A stretch of DNA of 64,000 nt from Trogon surrucura (GCA_020746105.1 CM036658.1:15732689-15796688), one strand, 5' to 3'; positions 1-12,800 are shown, numbered from the stretch's first letter. The notes: generated by a model from the letters alone, not told the origin. Made by a program: numbers and translations.

Positions 1-1518
1 CAAAGCAAAGGAAAAAAAGGGCGAGCTATTGAAAACGCTGCAATTAAAGACAAAAGCTGAAACAATAGCTTTGGGCAAATACGATGTTGTCATCGAACAT
101 CCTGCATTGCAAGGAGTCTGCATGGAGTGGGATGGTAATGAAAAGTCCCAAATCAGAAACGACGATGAGCAAAGGGTGCTGCTCCAGCTGGCATAGTCTT
201 AGTTAGCCTCCCGTGGGCAGGCTGGAGCGAGGAGGGGAGAGAGAAGCAGTGTTGACACAGAGATCCTACCATAGCATTTTCACAGTAGCTTACCATAGGG
301 AAGTGTAAGACAGCTTCCAAGAAATATCTCACTCTCTGGGTGGGCCAGTCCAGCACCACACATAAGTTTATTGCATAGGGCTGCAAAGTTCAAAGGAAGC
401 TCTGGGAAAGGGGAACTGTGGCTCACAGTGCTGAGCCCAATCTGCTGCACCACACATGGCTAAAGTACACACTATCAGTAATCAAGGGAAGGACCTCCCT
501 GAAGCACAAATGGCAGTGGGGGTACCCTTCTATAAATATCCTGAGAAATAGCAGAGTTTCCCTTTCCAGTTGCCTGAGTGACTCCACCCCCTTTGATAGC
601 TTGCAAATGTTCCCTTGGTTTTAGTACTTACCACCGTGCGTGTGCTGTAGATCAAAAACAAGTGCATGGGAAAAGGCTGCTAAGCACAATAGGCATGGGT
701 TCAATTGCATGCAGTAGGAACTGTTTTGGGGTTGTGGTTGTGTCCCTTCCCTTTTTTTTTTTCCATCCTCCTAATCCCTTTCCTGTTTCAGTTACGTTCC
801 GACCTCCTATACTCTGCTGGAGCAACTTAATGCCAACTACAGCTCTCAGCCCCAAGGAATTAAAACCATACCCACAACTTGGTAGAGGACAGTTTCAGCC
901 TAGCCCTTTTTGCTTGCAGACAGCAGAGAAGTAGAATCCAACAAGCGCTTCCAAGCCAACCCAGTACCACCCAGAACCCTTGCTGGCATTTGGGCGATCT
1001 TCGTAGATCTGCGTAGCAGCTCCAGAGGAGAATGTGCCCTAATACCTTTCCACTAATCATGAGAACAAATGGTTTAAGCTTCAGAGAATTCTGTGAACTC
1101 AGAGCTATTTAGACTGATGTAAAGTACCATTAAAGCATGAAATATGAATCAAGCTAAACTAAATACATAACTTGTGCTCTTTAGAAGAAGAAACAGCGAG
1201 AAGTTCCCCTGGAAAAAAGCATCTTCGCTCCATAATATAAAGAGGGGTAGGAAAATTCAGTAACTATATCACATCTACAATATCAAATTTAAATCAGACA
1301 GCTCATGCCTTGGAAATCAGGAAAAAAAAAATCCCTTGTTGTTTGCGTGACTGAAAGTGGTTCAGCTGATGGGTGGAAATTACAAATAGCTGTAAGAGCA
1401 GGACTGTTGTGTAGGAAATGACATGAATATTGGTATTTCTTCATCAGCACGACTACCTAAAACTTAACATGGAAGAATCACTTCCAGAAGTAGTGGTTAA
1501 GTCTTACACAATACTAAG
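1..1518. other. Intergenic DNA, nothing recognised
   Basis: This is unique-looking, AT-rich DNA in the 3' flank of ERCC6L2. Open frames are short (under 120 codons), overlap on both strands and show no recognisable domain. No repeat was recognised by eye apart from short A and T runs. Confidence 0.5.
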
Positions 1519-1705
1519 AGCTGGCATCTCAGTTAGAGCACGTTGCTGATAACACCAAGGTCGCGGGTTCGTTCCCTGTTTGGTCACCATGTGTTGCCTG
1601 ATCTAGTTGAGAGGTGTCCCTGCCCATGACAGGGAGGTTGGATTAAATAATCTCTAAGGTCCCTTCCAGCCTAGGCCATTCTATGATTCTATGATTCTAT
1701 GATTC
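1519..1705 (+). mobile_element. tRNA-Ile-derived SINE with CR1-like 3' tail
   Basis: The 5' part (about 1519-1588) reads like a tRNA-Ile gene. It has an A-box-like stretch around 1522-1535 (ggcatctcagttag), an anticodon-loop region TGCTGATAAC at 1544-1553 where GAT would be the anticodon, the tRNA-Ile-like run ACACCAAGGTCGCGGGTTC, and a B box GGTTCGTTCCC at 1566-1576. After TGGTCACCA (acceptor-stem side plus CCA-like end) the element switches to a CR1-like 3' end: a GGGAGGTTGGATTAAATAATC block, then CCCTTCCAGCC, then three to four ATTCTATG units ending near 1705. The tRNA part differs from a functional gene at several stem positions, so it is a SINE and not a tRNA gene. The architecture is what I recall of TguSINE1 of zebra finch (tRNA-Ile head, CR1-X-like tail). 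No convincing target-site duplication is visible. Confidence 0.85.
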
Positions 1706-4700
1706 ACCCGAACAAAAAAGGGAGCCACTTAATACTATGAGCAGCAAAAGTCCTGTGATGGCTATGAGAAAAGTTTTTTTTGGGAAATGACTGGCTACTT
1801 CCTCCCATCTAAGATCAGATGTACATGGAGGTACTGCAGACCACTGCAGGTCTTGCAGCCCACCCACCCAGTTCATTTGAAATAGTTTGCAGGATGGACT
1901 CAGTTTGGAGTTATATTACATTTCTGCAGGGCAAAGGAGGGAAGAGAGTACACCTTTGCGGAAAGCTCCTCTAAAACTTAACAGAGGCCCTTCTGAATTA
2001 TCTTCTGGTAATAGGGGATTATATCCTTGTTAGAGAACAGCAACATTTAGAAGTCTTAGGAAAGGATATTATCCCTTTCCATATAACCATATCACACTAC
2101 TACAGAACCAAGTTCCTACTCAGCATGACAGATCGTTTCTGTCATGGGGGGTTAGGTGGAAGAGTTGGGTGGTTTCTCAGATCAAAAACTCCTCCACAGG
2201 TTTGGGTAACATCTGAAATCTGAAATGTCTTCTTCTTCTGTATGGAAAAAAATGCAAATTGAAATTCCCAAAGACAGCTTTACTTCTGAATTTTTGGGGG
2301 CAAACAGTAGACAGTCACAAGGATGACAGTCAGCAAGTAAATTTCCAATATTAATCATTTACAAGAGCAATCACCTGCCTGCTATGCTGATGTGAAGTCC
2401 TACATGAACAGAAATGGTAATTTCAGGCTGGCCTCGAATGTGCCTTTGGATCTAAGCTCCAATTTTGCCTGAAATATTGTCCTGAACCCACTCCGAGTTT
2501 GCCTATTTGGGCCCCATGTCATCCACATGGTACGCATATGTGGTAGATCGTTAGGTAGAAGCAGTGATAAAAATAGACCTGCTAAATATCCCTTTCATTT
2601 AGTACATCCTACTGAACAATCATACGGACATATTAAAGTTATTACAGAAGATATTATATACTTACACAATAAATACTACTTACACAAAGTATAAGTTAAA
2701 TATTCTTTCTTACTACTCTTTGAGCAAGCTTTCTAACAAAGCCAAAGACTTTTCTCCTACCCACAAACCTCCTTTCATATTTAGCAGAAAAAAAATAAGT
2801 GGCAGATGCCAGAGATTTCTTCCCAGGAAAACATTTCTCTTTGGCTCTGTTATTACCCTCAAGCTATAATGCTTAGATACACATTTACGAACTCTATCCT
2901 TTGCCATACTTCATCTATGCCAGCACTGTCTATGCTAATACTGTAATTTAATCAAGGTTATAAGGTTGCCAAGAAATAATTTTTCAAATATATTCAGAAG
3001 ACAGATGTGATAATGCAGACAATAACTTCCAAGAATGGCTCTTCTACCTAGTTCACAAAAATTTCAGGCAAACACGTAAATTCATTAAGTGACTTTTATT
3101 TCTCTATTACAAGAATGCAGTTCTCATATCAGAGTACACCTTATTGTAGATATTTCACTCATATGCCCAAGGTACAAGTCCTTTATTGTCTGCAATAGAA
3201 ATTAACGCCGCTTTTAGGCAGGCCTCTCAAAGCCTAAAGAAATTCTATGCATATACTGAAAATATGCTTTGCTGAACAAAGCTGAAGTAGAGACAAAAAA
3301 TATCTTTAAATACCCAACAGTGCTTAAAATTATGCACCATGTTAGGTTTGTTAAATTTGATGCAATAGTCTCAAGATCAGATGATGTGTACTTGTTTATT
3401 AGATAAGGAACTTACACTTCGTACTTAAAATAATGTGTCTCCAAAGCCTCTAAGGGTTTGGTTGCACTTACATTTTTCAAATAAATTTGGCCAGAGTTAT
3501 TTCTGGTGTATTTCTACTTGACCCATGGCCTTGAAAGAAATACTGTAAAGGAACTGAAATTCTATAATCATTTCCCCCGGCTTTTATATAACTTCAGTAC
3601 TTAAAAAAGATAGAGTTGATAAAAACATTGAGGCCTTCTCAGGTTTCTTGCAAACATACTTTAGAGGTTTGATCATGATGTATTTTTCAGGTACAGTTAC
3701 TCCTTCCCTCAATGACTGATATTATCTTCATCCCGTTTTGGACTCTTATCACTGAGGGATGAAATATCAGTTGATCTCCTTGCAAGAATTACATGCTCTG
3801 TCTTTCCATGAAGTGAACCCGGTTATAACTTATACCTTGTGAATGACCTTCTAACACGGAAACCGCATATGGGAAGCAAATGGAATTAAAAGGGTTATCT
3901 TCAATTAATGCTAATAAACGAAAATAAATTAGATGCACCCGCTGCTGCAGCCAACCCACCTTAACTCTATACCATCTAGAAGCCCTTTTTTTAAAGGAAA
4001 TCATTGTAGTCAGAAAATCTAATTTCCCTTTGAGTGAAAGCATAAATTTATAGAGAAAATGTTAACTGAGCCACAAAATCCAGATCAGGAAGAAAAAGAA
4101 ACAAGCTGCAGAAAACTTATTTCGTGTTTCTGTATATGTGTTCTGTTGTAATGGTTCTGCTTTGACCTCAGCATGGATTTCACTGTCATAAGTGAAACTG
4201 GATTATATCCTTTGGCCAGATGAGAAGCAAAGAAAAAACCAATGACCTACACAGAGAATTTACTAATTCTAGAATAGTTTTCATTTCTGCAATTTACAAT
4301 GTGTTTAGAAATTTAGGAAGAATTTATTCTTTTTCTTTTCACACTCCTTTGCCTGTGTGCCACCTCAGATCATTCAGTCCTTTTCCAGCTCTTCCCTCCT
4401 GCTTTCTGTTATGTTGTTCACTGGATGACAGTGCTTTAAGACCATCTTGCTTCAGGAAAATGCTACTAAGGAAAGTGGTGCCTGGTCTGCCATAGGCTAG
4501 AGAGAGCATAGGTGCTCTGCTGGGCTCTACTGAATTTAAAAATTTGGATTTATTATTTAAAAGAGCAATGATGCCTTTTTATCACTTTGGTCAGAGTAAC
4601 AGCCCTTTCTGTCTCTCCCACTGTCTCTCAGTATCATTGAGAGACCCCTGGAGGAGGAGTGCTAAGTAAGTGGTAACTATTTTTGCTGTGATGATCATAC

Positions 4701-4872
4701 AACTGCAGACTTAGTTAGTAGCTCTTAACGTCCTTTGTGAAACTCCTTTTCAGTAGGGTGCTTGTTAAAAATCTTCGGTTTTGCTGCAGTGTTTCGAAAT
4801 GCCTGTAGATTTCTCCCTTGGCATGTCATCCTAATTTCAGTAAAATACACATGATAACTCCAAGCTTGCGTT
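1706..4872. other. Intergenic DNA, nothing recognised
   Basis: AT-rich non-coding DNA without a recognisable gene or repeat. The few open frames are below 95 codons and show no family resemblance. Confidence 0.5.
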
Positions 4873-5069
4873 GTCTCAGTGAGGGTGACGGAACACTGGA
4901 ACAGGCTGCCCAGAGAGGTTGTGGAGTCTCCTTCTCTGGAGACATTCAAGACCTGCCTGGACACGTTCCTGTGTAGCATAATCTAGGCGTTCCTGCTCTG
5001 GCAGGGGGATTGGACTTGATGATCTTTCGAGGTCCCTTCCAATCCCTAACATTCTATGATTCTGTGATT
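4873..5069 (+). mobile_element. CR1 LINE, short 3' fragment (young type)
   Basis: About 200 bp of CR1 3' end on the plus strand. It begins in the stretch encoding the last ORF2 residues (TCTCAGTGAGGGTGACGGAA), runs through the 3' UTR (GGACTTGATGATCTTTCGAGG) and ends with two ATTCTRTG-like units. It is almost identical to the ends of the copies at 8417-9898 and 51180-52601, so it belongs to the same recent subfamily and is strongly 5' truncated. Confidence 0.92.
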
Positions 5070-5228
5070 TTTCTGTACCTTTCATGTACATATTGTCAGG
5101 CACACAACTTGACATAACAGCTTAAGTGTTCTGAGTCATCAAAAAGAAATCTCTTTGGAAACAAACAAAACCACCCTCAACTATGTTCACATGAACTTGG
5201 TTTTACTTGTATAATCACAATTAGTTGG

Positions 5229-5303
5229 TTATTATTTTTTATTATTTATTATTTATTATTTATGATTATTTATTATTTATTATTATTATCATCATCATCA
5301 TTA
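5229..5303. repeat. AT-rich microsatellite, (ATTATTT)n then (ATC)n
   Basis: The stretch consists of ATT, ATTT and ATTATTT units followed by four ATC/ATT triplets. It is an ordinary simple repeat, probably polymorphic in length. Confidence 0.85.
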
Positions 5304-5309
5304 TGATAT

Positions 5310-7422
5310 TCTGACAATTATGAGAAAGATTATTTCTGTGAACACCACCAAGACAATTGTTGCAGCCATATCCCCCTGGGCTCTAATTTACTGAGACTTG
5401 AAAAACAAAGCAGCCTGAGATTGCTCAGCACTTACTCCTTCATGAAATAATATCATACAGTTGTGCTTGGGAGCTGATTATCCACTTGGTTGTTTTCTTC
5501 CTCTCTACATAGCTTTAGGATAATTTCCTGCCAGAGGCCCTGGTTTTCTTTCTGATAAGTCATAAGCTGCTAGCTTGACTGCACGCTAAAATTAAATGCC
5601 TCTTTGCACTTGGGGTAAGAGCTGGGGATATTCTCTTGGTCAAATTACAGTTTGAAAAATTACATCCTACCTTCTTAAATTCCAGACATACATTCAGCTG
5701 GATACAGTACTTATCACTTTCCAGCTTAAAATGTAACAATGTGGGGTGCTTTTAAGCAGCTGCTGCTCTCCACTCTCCCTCCCCTCCAGGTGGCTGCACT
5801 TCTCTGATCGGTAAAGTGATTTCTGTTTACAGAAAAAGCAGCTTTTATAGTTTGTAAATGGTTTTAGAGTCCTTTGGGAGGAACGGCATGGTGCAGGAAT
5901 GTAAGCTATTCTAATTCTTGTTAACAGAGGGGGACAAAACCCCATAGGAATTAGACCAAAACTAAACTCCTGTAAAAACCTCCAGGTGTGCAATCTCTCA
6001 GAGTAGAAACACTGGGCCAATAAAATGATCAGTTGTGTTTTAATTGAAAGCTTTAAAAAGAAAAAAAAAAAAAAAGAGGAAAAAATGTTAGCAGTGAACA
6101 ATGTGTGATTTTGGGAGGGGAGGGGCAGGTCAGTGGGGCAGGTTGATAAATAAAAGGTCCCACCTTCAAACGTGTATACAAAAGGAAGGACCTTTTCTAA
6201 AGTGCTGATTGACATGACCAGAAACATTCTCACTTTGCAGTCAGAAGCTCGTTTTCTGCAAGCTCAGGAGGACTGTACTACACCACATTTTCTTTGTAGG
6301 ACTGAGAAGGGATCCATTAAACTGTGATCCACAGGGATTTGTTGTGCTGAAGATGTTAATCAACGTCTGATTAACTATGCATGCAAACACAGACAGCTCC
6401 CATGGCTGGTGGCTTTGGGCTTTAAACTCAGCCCAACACCACTAGCGAGCTTTAAATCTTGTCAGCAGCACTGTGAAGAGTCTCTCTGAGACACAGCCAA
6501 GATGCAGCCAGCGCGTTGGGAACATTACCAAGCGGGAACTAGACTCTCTTTTCAGTACAGAATGTTTTCTTCAACTAAAAAAAAAACAAAACCCATAAAA
6601 AAAAAGTAATCTGGTATTTGAATAAACTTGTTAGATTTTGATCTGTGAGCTTATGTCATTTTTTCCATGCTTCCCCTCAGAGAAATAGATTCCACAATTT
6701 AAATAAAAAAGTTCCATTTTCTTATAAAAATATTGACACTGACAACATATCCCAGAATCCTTCCCCCGCCAGCTGCTCTGTGGCTGGTGGGACCACTGGG
6801 ACAGGCGGCCTCAGGCACAGCAGAGTCCCCGTGTGCTGATGCAGGGTGGGAACGGCTCAGCATGAAGCCCCTTCACCAACAGCCAAAGGCCCAAGGTGTG
6901 GGTCACAGTTTACTTGTCTTCATCAGGTTCACAGTGAAGACATGTTGAGCCAATCGTGTTTAACAGGGAAGCTTACTGGCCGGGTCTGAAAAAGTTTTAA
7001 GTTAGTGTTGTACAGCTACCTGGACATTTTGAAGACTGAATGTACACACGTTTCTTTTTCTGATACACTTGTCTCAGTCTGCTTGAAATATATTAGCACG
7101 CTGCTCCCTAAAGGGCTCCCACTCAGGTTTATGTGGGAATTAGCTCTGGTTACTGCTCCTAGCAGCAGTTACCACCCGTGCAGCAGAGGTTGGACTGGAT
7201 GACCTAGCCTGATTCTCCTCCTTCATTGTTGCCAGCCTAGCTATTAGCATTCAATGCAATAAACTCATTAATTGAGTTTGCAGGGACATGTTGGGATGTG
7301 AACTGTGGTGGTACACCATGGCTTGCTCTGCTTCTTCGCAGCAGGACTGGCAGCAGGTGGGAGAGACACAGAGGTGTCAGCTGGGCCGCATCCTGCCACT
7401 GCAAAATCAGGCAAGGGAGAAC
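5310..7422. other. Intergenic DNA with an A-rich tract
   Basis: No gene was recognised. An A-run of about 16 bases near 6060-6076 creates a poly-Phe stretch in a minus-strand open frame (5694-6233) that otherwise shows no domain. Near 7186-7210 the string GGTTGGACTGGATGACC resembles a CR1/SINE 3' end, but it is too short and isolated to call. Confidence 0.45.
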
Positions 7423-7550
7423 AGAATGATAGAATGATAGAATGATAGAGTTGTTTAGGTTGGAAAAGACCTTTCAGATCACTGAGTCCAACCATTAACC
7501 TAACAATGCTGAGTCTGCCTCTAGACCATGTCCCTGATCACCACCAAGTA
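7423..7550 (-). mobile_element. CR1 LINE, 3' end fragment (older subfamily)
   Basis: On the plus strand the piece starts with three AGAATGAT units, then GGTTGGAAAAGACCTTTCAGATCA and GAGTCCAACCATTAACCTAAC. This is the reverse complement of a CR1 3' UTR of the type ending in TGGTTGGACTNRATGATCT. Its terminal repeat is ATCATTCT, unlike the ATTCTATG of the young copies, so it is a different and older subfamily. The right (5') boundary is approximate. Confidence 0.85.
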
Positions 7551-8416
7551 TGAGGACAGCACAGCAGACATCTGCAGGAGACAGCCTGGCCTTAGTGATG
7601 GTCACCTCTCAGTGCAACAACATTCCTGAGCAACTCAAACTAGAGCTGTGAATGCAGCAAGGAGAATTGAGAGTCCTACTCTTAATGATAAGCTTTTACA
7701 TGTGTGACAAGGCAACATTTGATGGCAGCATGCCATTCTGGAGTAAAGGAACTTGAAAGCAATCAGTTGGTAGCAGTTTAGAGGACAAGCACAGCTAACA
7801 AGAAGTTTGGCAAGTTTGCAAGGAGATGCATGTGTAATTGCCTGGTTCAGTTGCATGAAATTCTTCATCTGGATGTACGATGTTTTAATAGCCTTTATGA
7901 AATGTACAAGACCAGATTAAGGATGAAAAAAGGGCTAACTGGCTGAATTACTTGACCCAACCCTAACAAAGCTTCTAGCAGCCTGCAGACGTTTTGTCAT
8001 GCAGACGTTTTTGTCGTGCAGACGTTTTGTCACTGCACCCTTTGGGGTCCCATGTTAGCCACGTAGATCTGGAGTATGCCCTGGTGTTGATTCAATATTG
8101 ACCCATGCCCAAAAGGTCTCTTACCTCAGAGGACACAGGGAAGAAAGAAGAGAAACTTACTAAGTAACCTTCATGTCTGCAGGAGATTTCCACACCAGCC
8201 AGATCCCCAGGAAAGATCTTGAAAAAGGCTGTCATTGCCTGAGCAGTAGGAACAGGACCCTGACCTCATGCTGGGCAGCTGCTCTTGGAATTTGATTTGA
8301 AGAAAACCCAGTTAGGAAAAAAAAAATAGTAAATGGAAAAATTGATAAATGATAGTTTGAGCAAAATTCATTTTTGCTTATTATTTTCATCTTAGTCATA
8401 ACTGTAACAGTGCTAG
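7551..8416. other. Intergenic DNA between two CR1 pieces
   Basis: Apart from the small tandem repeat at 7985-8033, nothing was recognised here. Confidence 0.45.
7985..8033 (+). repeat. Three-copy 16-17 bp tandem repeat
   Basis: Three adjacent units share the core GCAGACGTTTTGTC, at 7985-8000, 8001-8017 and 8018-8033. They differ by one extra T and by the last two bases. The CpG-bearing core is unusual in this AT-rich setting. Confidence 0.85.
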
Positions 8417-9898
8417 ACCACTCTCCATCATCTTTGCCAAGTCTTGGGAGACGGGAGAGGTGCCTGAGGACTGGAGGGAAGCAAATGTCACTCCAGTCTT
8501 CAAAAAGGGCAAGAAGGAGGACCCGGGTAACTATAGACCGGTCAGCCTCACCTCCATCCCTGGGAAAGTGATGGAACGACTTATCCTTGGTGCCATCTCA
8601 AGGCATATCAGGGATAAGAGGGTCATTAGAGACAGTCAACATGGCTTCACCAAAGGGAAGTCGTGCTTGACTAACCTCATAGCCTTTTATGAGGATATAA
8701 CAAGGTGGATAGATGATGGCAGAGCGGTGGATGTGGTCTACCTTGACTTCAGTAAAGCATTTGACACAGTCTCCCACAGCATCCTTGCTGCTAAACTGAG
8801 GAAGTGTGGTCTAGACTCTCGGGTAGTGAGGTGGACTGCGAACTGGCTAAGGGGAAGAAGACAAAGAGTTGTGGTCAATGGGGCGGAGTCTGGTTGGAGG
8901 CCTGTATCCAGTGGAGTGCCTCAAGGGTCGGTACTGGGACCAGTATTATTCAATATATTCATCGATGACTTGGATGAGGGACTAGAGAGTACTATCAGCA
9001 AGTTTGCTGATGATACCAAGCTGGGAGGAGTGGCTGACACACCAGAAGGCTGTGCTGCCATCCAGCGAGACCTGGACAGGCTGGAGCGTTGGGCGGGGAA
9101 AAATTTAATGAAATAAAACAAGGGTAAATGTAGGGTCTTGCATCTGGGTAGGAACAACCCCAGGTTCCAGTATAAGTTGGGGAATGATTTATTAGAGAGC
9201 AGTGTAGGGGAAAGGGACCTAGGAGTCTTGGTGGACAGCAGGATGACCACGAGCCAGCACTGTGCCCTTGTGGCCAGGAAGGCCAATGGCATCCTGGGGT
9301 GTATTAGAAGGGGGGTGATTAGTAGGTCGAGAGAGGTTCTCCTTCCCCTCTACTCTGCCCTGGTGAGACCCCATCTGGAATACTGTGTCCAGTTCTGGGC
9401 CCCTCAGTTCAAGAAAGACAGGGAACTGCTGGAGAGAGTCCAGCACAGGGCAACTAGGATGATTAAGGGAGTGGAGCATCTCCCTTATGAGAAAAGACTG
9501 AAGGAGCTGGGGCTCTTTAGTTTGGAGAAGAGGAGACTGAGGGGTGACCTCATTAATGTTTACAAATATATCAAGGGTGAGTGTCATGAGGATGGAGCCA
9601 GGCTCTTCTCGGTGACAACCACTGATAGGACAAGGGGTAATGGGCTGAAACTGGAACATAAGAGGTTCCGCTTAAACTCGAGAAGAAACTTCTTCTCAGT
9701 GAGGGTGACGGAGCCCTGGCACAGGCTGCCCAGAGAGGCTGTGGAGTCTCCTTCTCTGGAGACATTCAAGACCTGCCTGGACACGTTCCTGTGTAGCATA
9801 GTCTAGGCATTCCTGCTCTGGCAGGGGGATTGGACTTGATGATCTTTCGAGGTCCCTTCCAATCCCTAACATTCTATGATTCTATGATTCTATGATTC
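8417..9898 (+). mobile_element. CR1 LINE copy A, 5' truncated, young
   Basis: About 1.48 kb of CR1 covering the 3' two-thirds of ORF2 and the whole 3' UTR. The left end lies just before the stretch encoding [18 protein letters not shown]. The right end is three ATTCTATG units followed by TTCTT. The sequence is almost the same as copy B at 51180-52601: only scattered single-base differences are visible over the shared part. CR1 copies are normally 5' truncated by incomplete target-primed reverse transcription, which explains the missing 5' half. No clear target-site duplication is visible. The copy lies about 40 kb downstream of the ERCC6L2 stop, in antisense orientation to that gene. Confidence 0.95.
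8421..9806 (+). pseudogene. CR1 ORF2 3' part (reverse transcriptase), one nonsense codon
   Basis: This is the C-terminal part of the CR1 ORF2 polyprotein (endonuclease plus reverse transcriptase; the endonuclease half is missing here). The frame is open from the element's left end to a TAA at 9114-9116, then continues in the same frame to a TAG at 9804-9806. Copy B reads a Cys codon (TGT) at the TAA position, so this break is a change private to copy A. Reverse transcriptase motifs are visible: block [14 protein letters not shown] with its catalytic Asp, block [15 protein letters not shown], and block C KFADDTKL with both Asp residues. Downstream is the CR1 C-terminal region with [13 protein letters not shown] and [15 protein letters not shown]. 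The piece is dead because of the 5' truncation as well as the stop. Confidence 0.92.
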
Positions 9899-12800
9899 TT
9901 ACATTGTCTACAGCAATTGGTATGAGGAACTGTGAACCTAAGAGATAAAGCTAACTAGGACTGAGTTAGCCAGGAACTAACCCTAGATGGCGTTATTTCA
10001 GAGGAGACCTTTTTTTTCCCTACAGATAGTTCAGCTTTGGGTTGACAGTTCACTGCTCCAAGCTGAACACGTTAAACAGTGCCAAAGCTGAAGGAAATAA
10101 TAAGAAATTCTACACACAGAGAAACACTGGTTCTGTCATTCTGAAAGAATTTTTTTTTCTTTTAAAGGAGCATTTAATCACAAAATATACCCAGTTTTAA
10201 AGGAAATAAAGATGTTGTGAAAGCACGCATTCTGCGGTGGTAACACAGCATTTCTCTCCATGTCCAGGCCATTAAAGCCCAGTTTGCTTAATGCTCAGAG
10301 CCACTTGCAGCATCCTGGGTTCCCCCTGGCACGTGGGGCATTGCTCAGAGCGAACTTGTGTGCTGCGCTGGGATGGGAACAATGCAGGTTTGATCCCAAA
10401 GGCAAGTGGAAAAAGGCTGGGCCTTGGGATTTCTTCTGGTGCTGGTGGCCAAATGTCTGCTGGTACGCAGCTTTACCCCTCTTTGCCTGAAATGTTCATA
10501 TGTCAAACAGGGACAGTAAGAACTTCCCTATCATGTAGAAGCCTCGCAGGCAAAACTGAGCAAATTTGTCAGAAGGGCCCATGGGGTACTTAGTAAAATA
10601 TTGCCAGTGTTATGAAGCATCCCATGCATTTCTAGTCTGTGTGGACTTGCAGGAGGAAGCCTGGGGGCTGCAGCCCTCCCACCAGCCACAACTGAATCTG
10701 GTGCAAATGCTCCTGCTGGTGGCTGGGCGGCACAGCCACCTTGTCCCCCCTCTTCTGCGTAATGGCTGTGTCCTCCTTGTTTATAGTGCTGTATAAACAA
10801 CAAACAACAGTATTGGTAGGTTGGTTATAAATTAAGCAAACTGTATTAAAATTGATTTTGCATTGCGGGGAAAAAGTAAATTACGAGGTGTTACAGTTGC
10901 AAACATTTTGTTTTATATGCTACTTCCAAGAAGAAAAATATTATGCCAAATGAAAAAGAGGTGCCGACCAATAGGATCTCCTGATGCTTGTCCCTTCCTC
11001 CAGTAGTAATAGTCCCATCGTGCTGTTTTACAAGGCATTAAGCCAGTTACCAACTGGAGAAACTACCAGACTAAAGTTCTTCTGGTTTATGCCAGGGAGG
11101 GAATCAAATTATGGCCTTGTAAAACAGTGTGATAGTGCTATTATTGTACTAGTGCTACAAACTGCTTAAAATAGAGTTTTGAATAAGTTTTTAAATATAT
11201 TCTCAGAGCTGGTGGGGAGAGAGAGACCACTACGCCAAGTAGTGTAAATCAAAGCAGGAGACCTCAGAATAAGGCATGTCTGCTCAGGAAAAGTGTCTGT
11301 GAACCAGGATCTACCACTCTGCTGCATGTCGTTCATTGTGGCGGGCTGAAGCAGTATCCAGCTGGGTCTGGCCAACTTTTCTCGTGGGATTTTCATCCCT
11401 TTCTCATCTTCTGGCAGAACAGGGAAGAGACATTCCACAAGAAAAACTGTTATCTCAGTTTCATGAGGATCAACTAGGGTGTTAAGGTCAAGGAGATTTT
11501 TAGCCAACTGTTTATTAGCACGGCTACAAAATGTCCTGCCTTACTCTTTTTAGTCTGCTCAGGCATCCCTACAATATTAATCCTGAAAGGAGACATTTTC
11601 CTAAAGCAGACTAACATGCTAACTGATAAAACTACATATGAGCTCCTTAGTCCAGAGATAAAGATGGTTGTTTAGTATAAATCCCAAGAGCAGTGTCTAA
11701 AACTAACTAGTTGGGGGAGTAGAGTGCTCAAAGCTCAAGGGACGCCTACTCAAAGCTCCGTTGGAGAAAAAATGAAGTTTCAATCAAAAAATATCTGCTG
11801 CTGAATTTCTATTAGAAATAATAAAAATGTCTGCCCAACAAACCGAAACATCTGGGTAGACAGGAATTCCCATTTTGGAAATGCTGATAGCATGAGGGCC
11901 AAAATGAAGTTGTCTCAAGGCCCATGAGGCTGGACTCCCCAGCCGTGTTTTGTCTCCCATAACACACTAAAGCCATGGACTTTTTGTGCTCACATTTGTG
12001 GCTCAGCAAGAAAGAAGGCTGGGATGCAGGACAGAAAACATGGTTCACAGAGGAAGCCTGTGCTGAGGCGAGAAATCCTTGCTGGCACTGGCGTGTCAGT
12101 GGAAAATGCAGAATATGAGCATGGCAGGTCACCAGTTACTCAGGGAGAGACCTGCAAATGCTATCCAGGTACTTCCTGAAATGCATCAGGCACAAGCATT
12201 TCTCCAAATCTTGAGGACAGAGGAAAAGACAGACTGGAGCTAATTAGATTAAAGTTAGCATCAGCTTTTTTTCCCTAACCTGTGAAAGATCTGGGTTGCA
12301 AAGGAACAATAACGGGGGAAAAAAAAAAACAAAACACAACCCTCATCTGTGGAATCTACACTTGCATTCATGACTTGTGCTCTTGTAGGCAAGCAAAAAA
12401 CAGACTGGGAGCTGGCTGGCACTGAAGCACAGAGGAGAGCAGATTTAACTGGTCTAATATTTGTAAATATACCAGAGAGGAAATCTCACTGCATTTATTT
12501 CTAGGCTCTGCTTGTTTGTTGCCTCCAGTAAATTAAATTTCCAGATAAAATTACCAACGGGCATATGTGAGATTTTTTAAAATGACATAATTACATAAAG
12601 AATCTGGCAGAACTTCAAATAAAATAAACAATACACAAGGAAATCTATTCATTTTAATAGCTACAAAGATAGGGAAAGCACAGCTCTGGTGCTTAGAAGC
12701 CCTGCAATAGTGTTCAAAAAGAAGGCATAAACAAGGCCTACTCACATTGTCCAAAAAAGGGTAAGAATGAGCTAAGAAGCAGGATTTTGTTCAAGGCCTC

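Noticed and set aside
1519-1590. A real tRNA-Ile gene
   Set aside because: The tRNA-like head has stem mismatches and is joined to a CR1 tail, so it is a SINE head.
5694-6233. A 179-codon minus-strand open frame
   Set aside because: It contains a poly-Phe run made by the A-rich tract near 6060, has no recognisable domain and no splice or promoter context. Treated as chance.
7186-7215. Short CR1/SINE-like string GGTTGGACTGGATGACC
   Set aside because: Only about 20 bases match and no flanking CR1 sequence or terminal repeat is present.
9219-9659. Minus-strand open frames inside CR1 copies A and B (also 51901-52368 and 51630-52001)
   Set aside because: They recur in every copy because they are reverse-strand shadows of the CR1 ORF2 coding sequence.
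10779-10798. Hairpin GTTTATA / TATAAAC as a terminator or small RNA
   Set aside because: A 7-bp stem in AT-rich vertebrate DNA is expected by chance.
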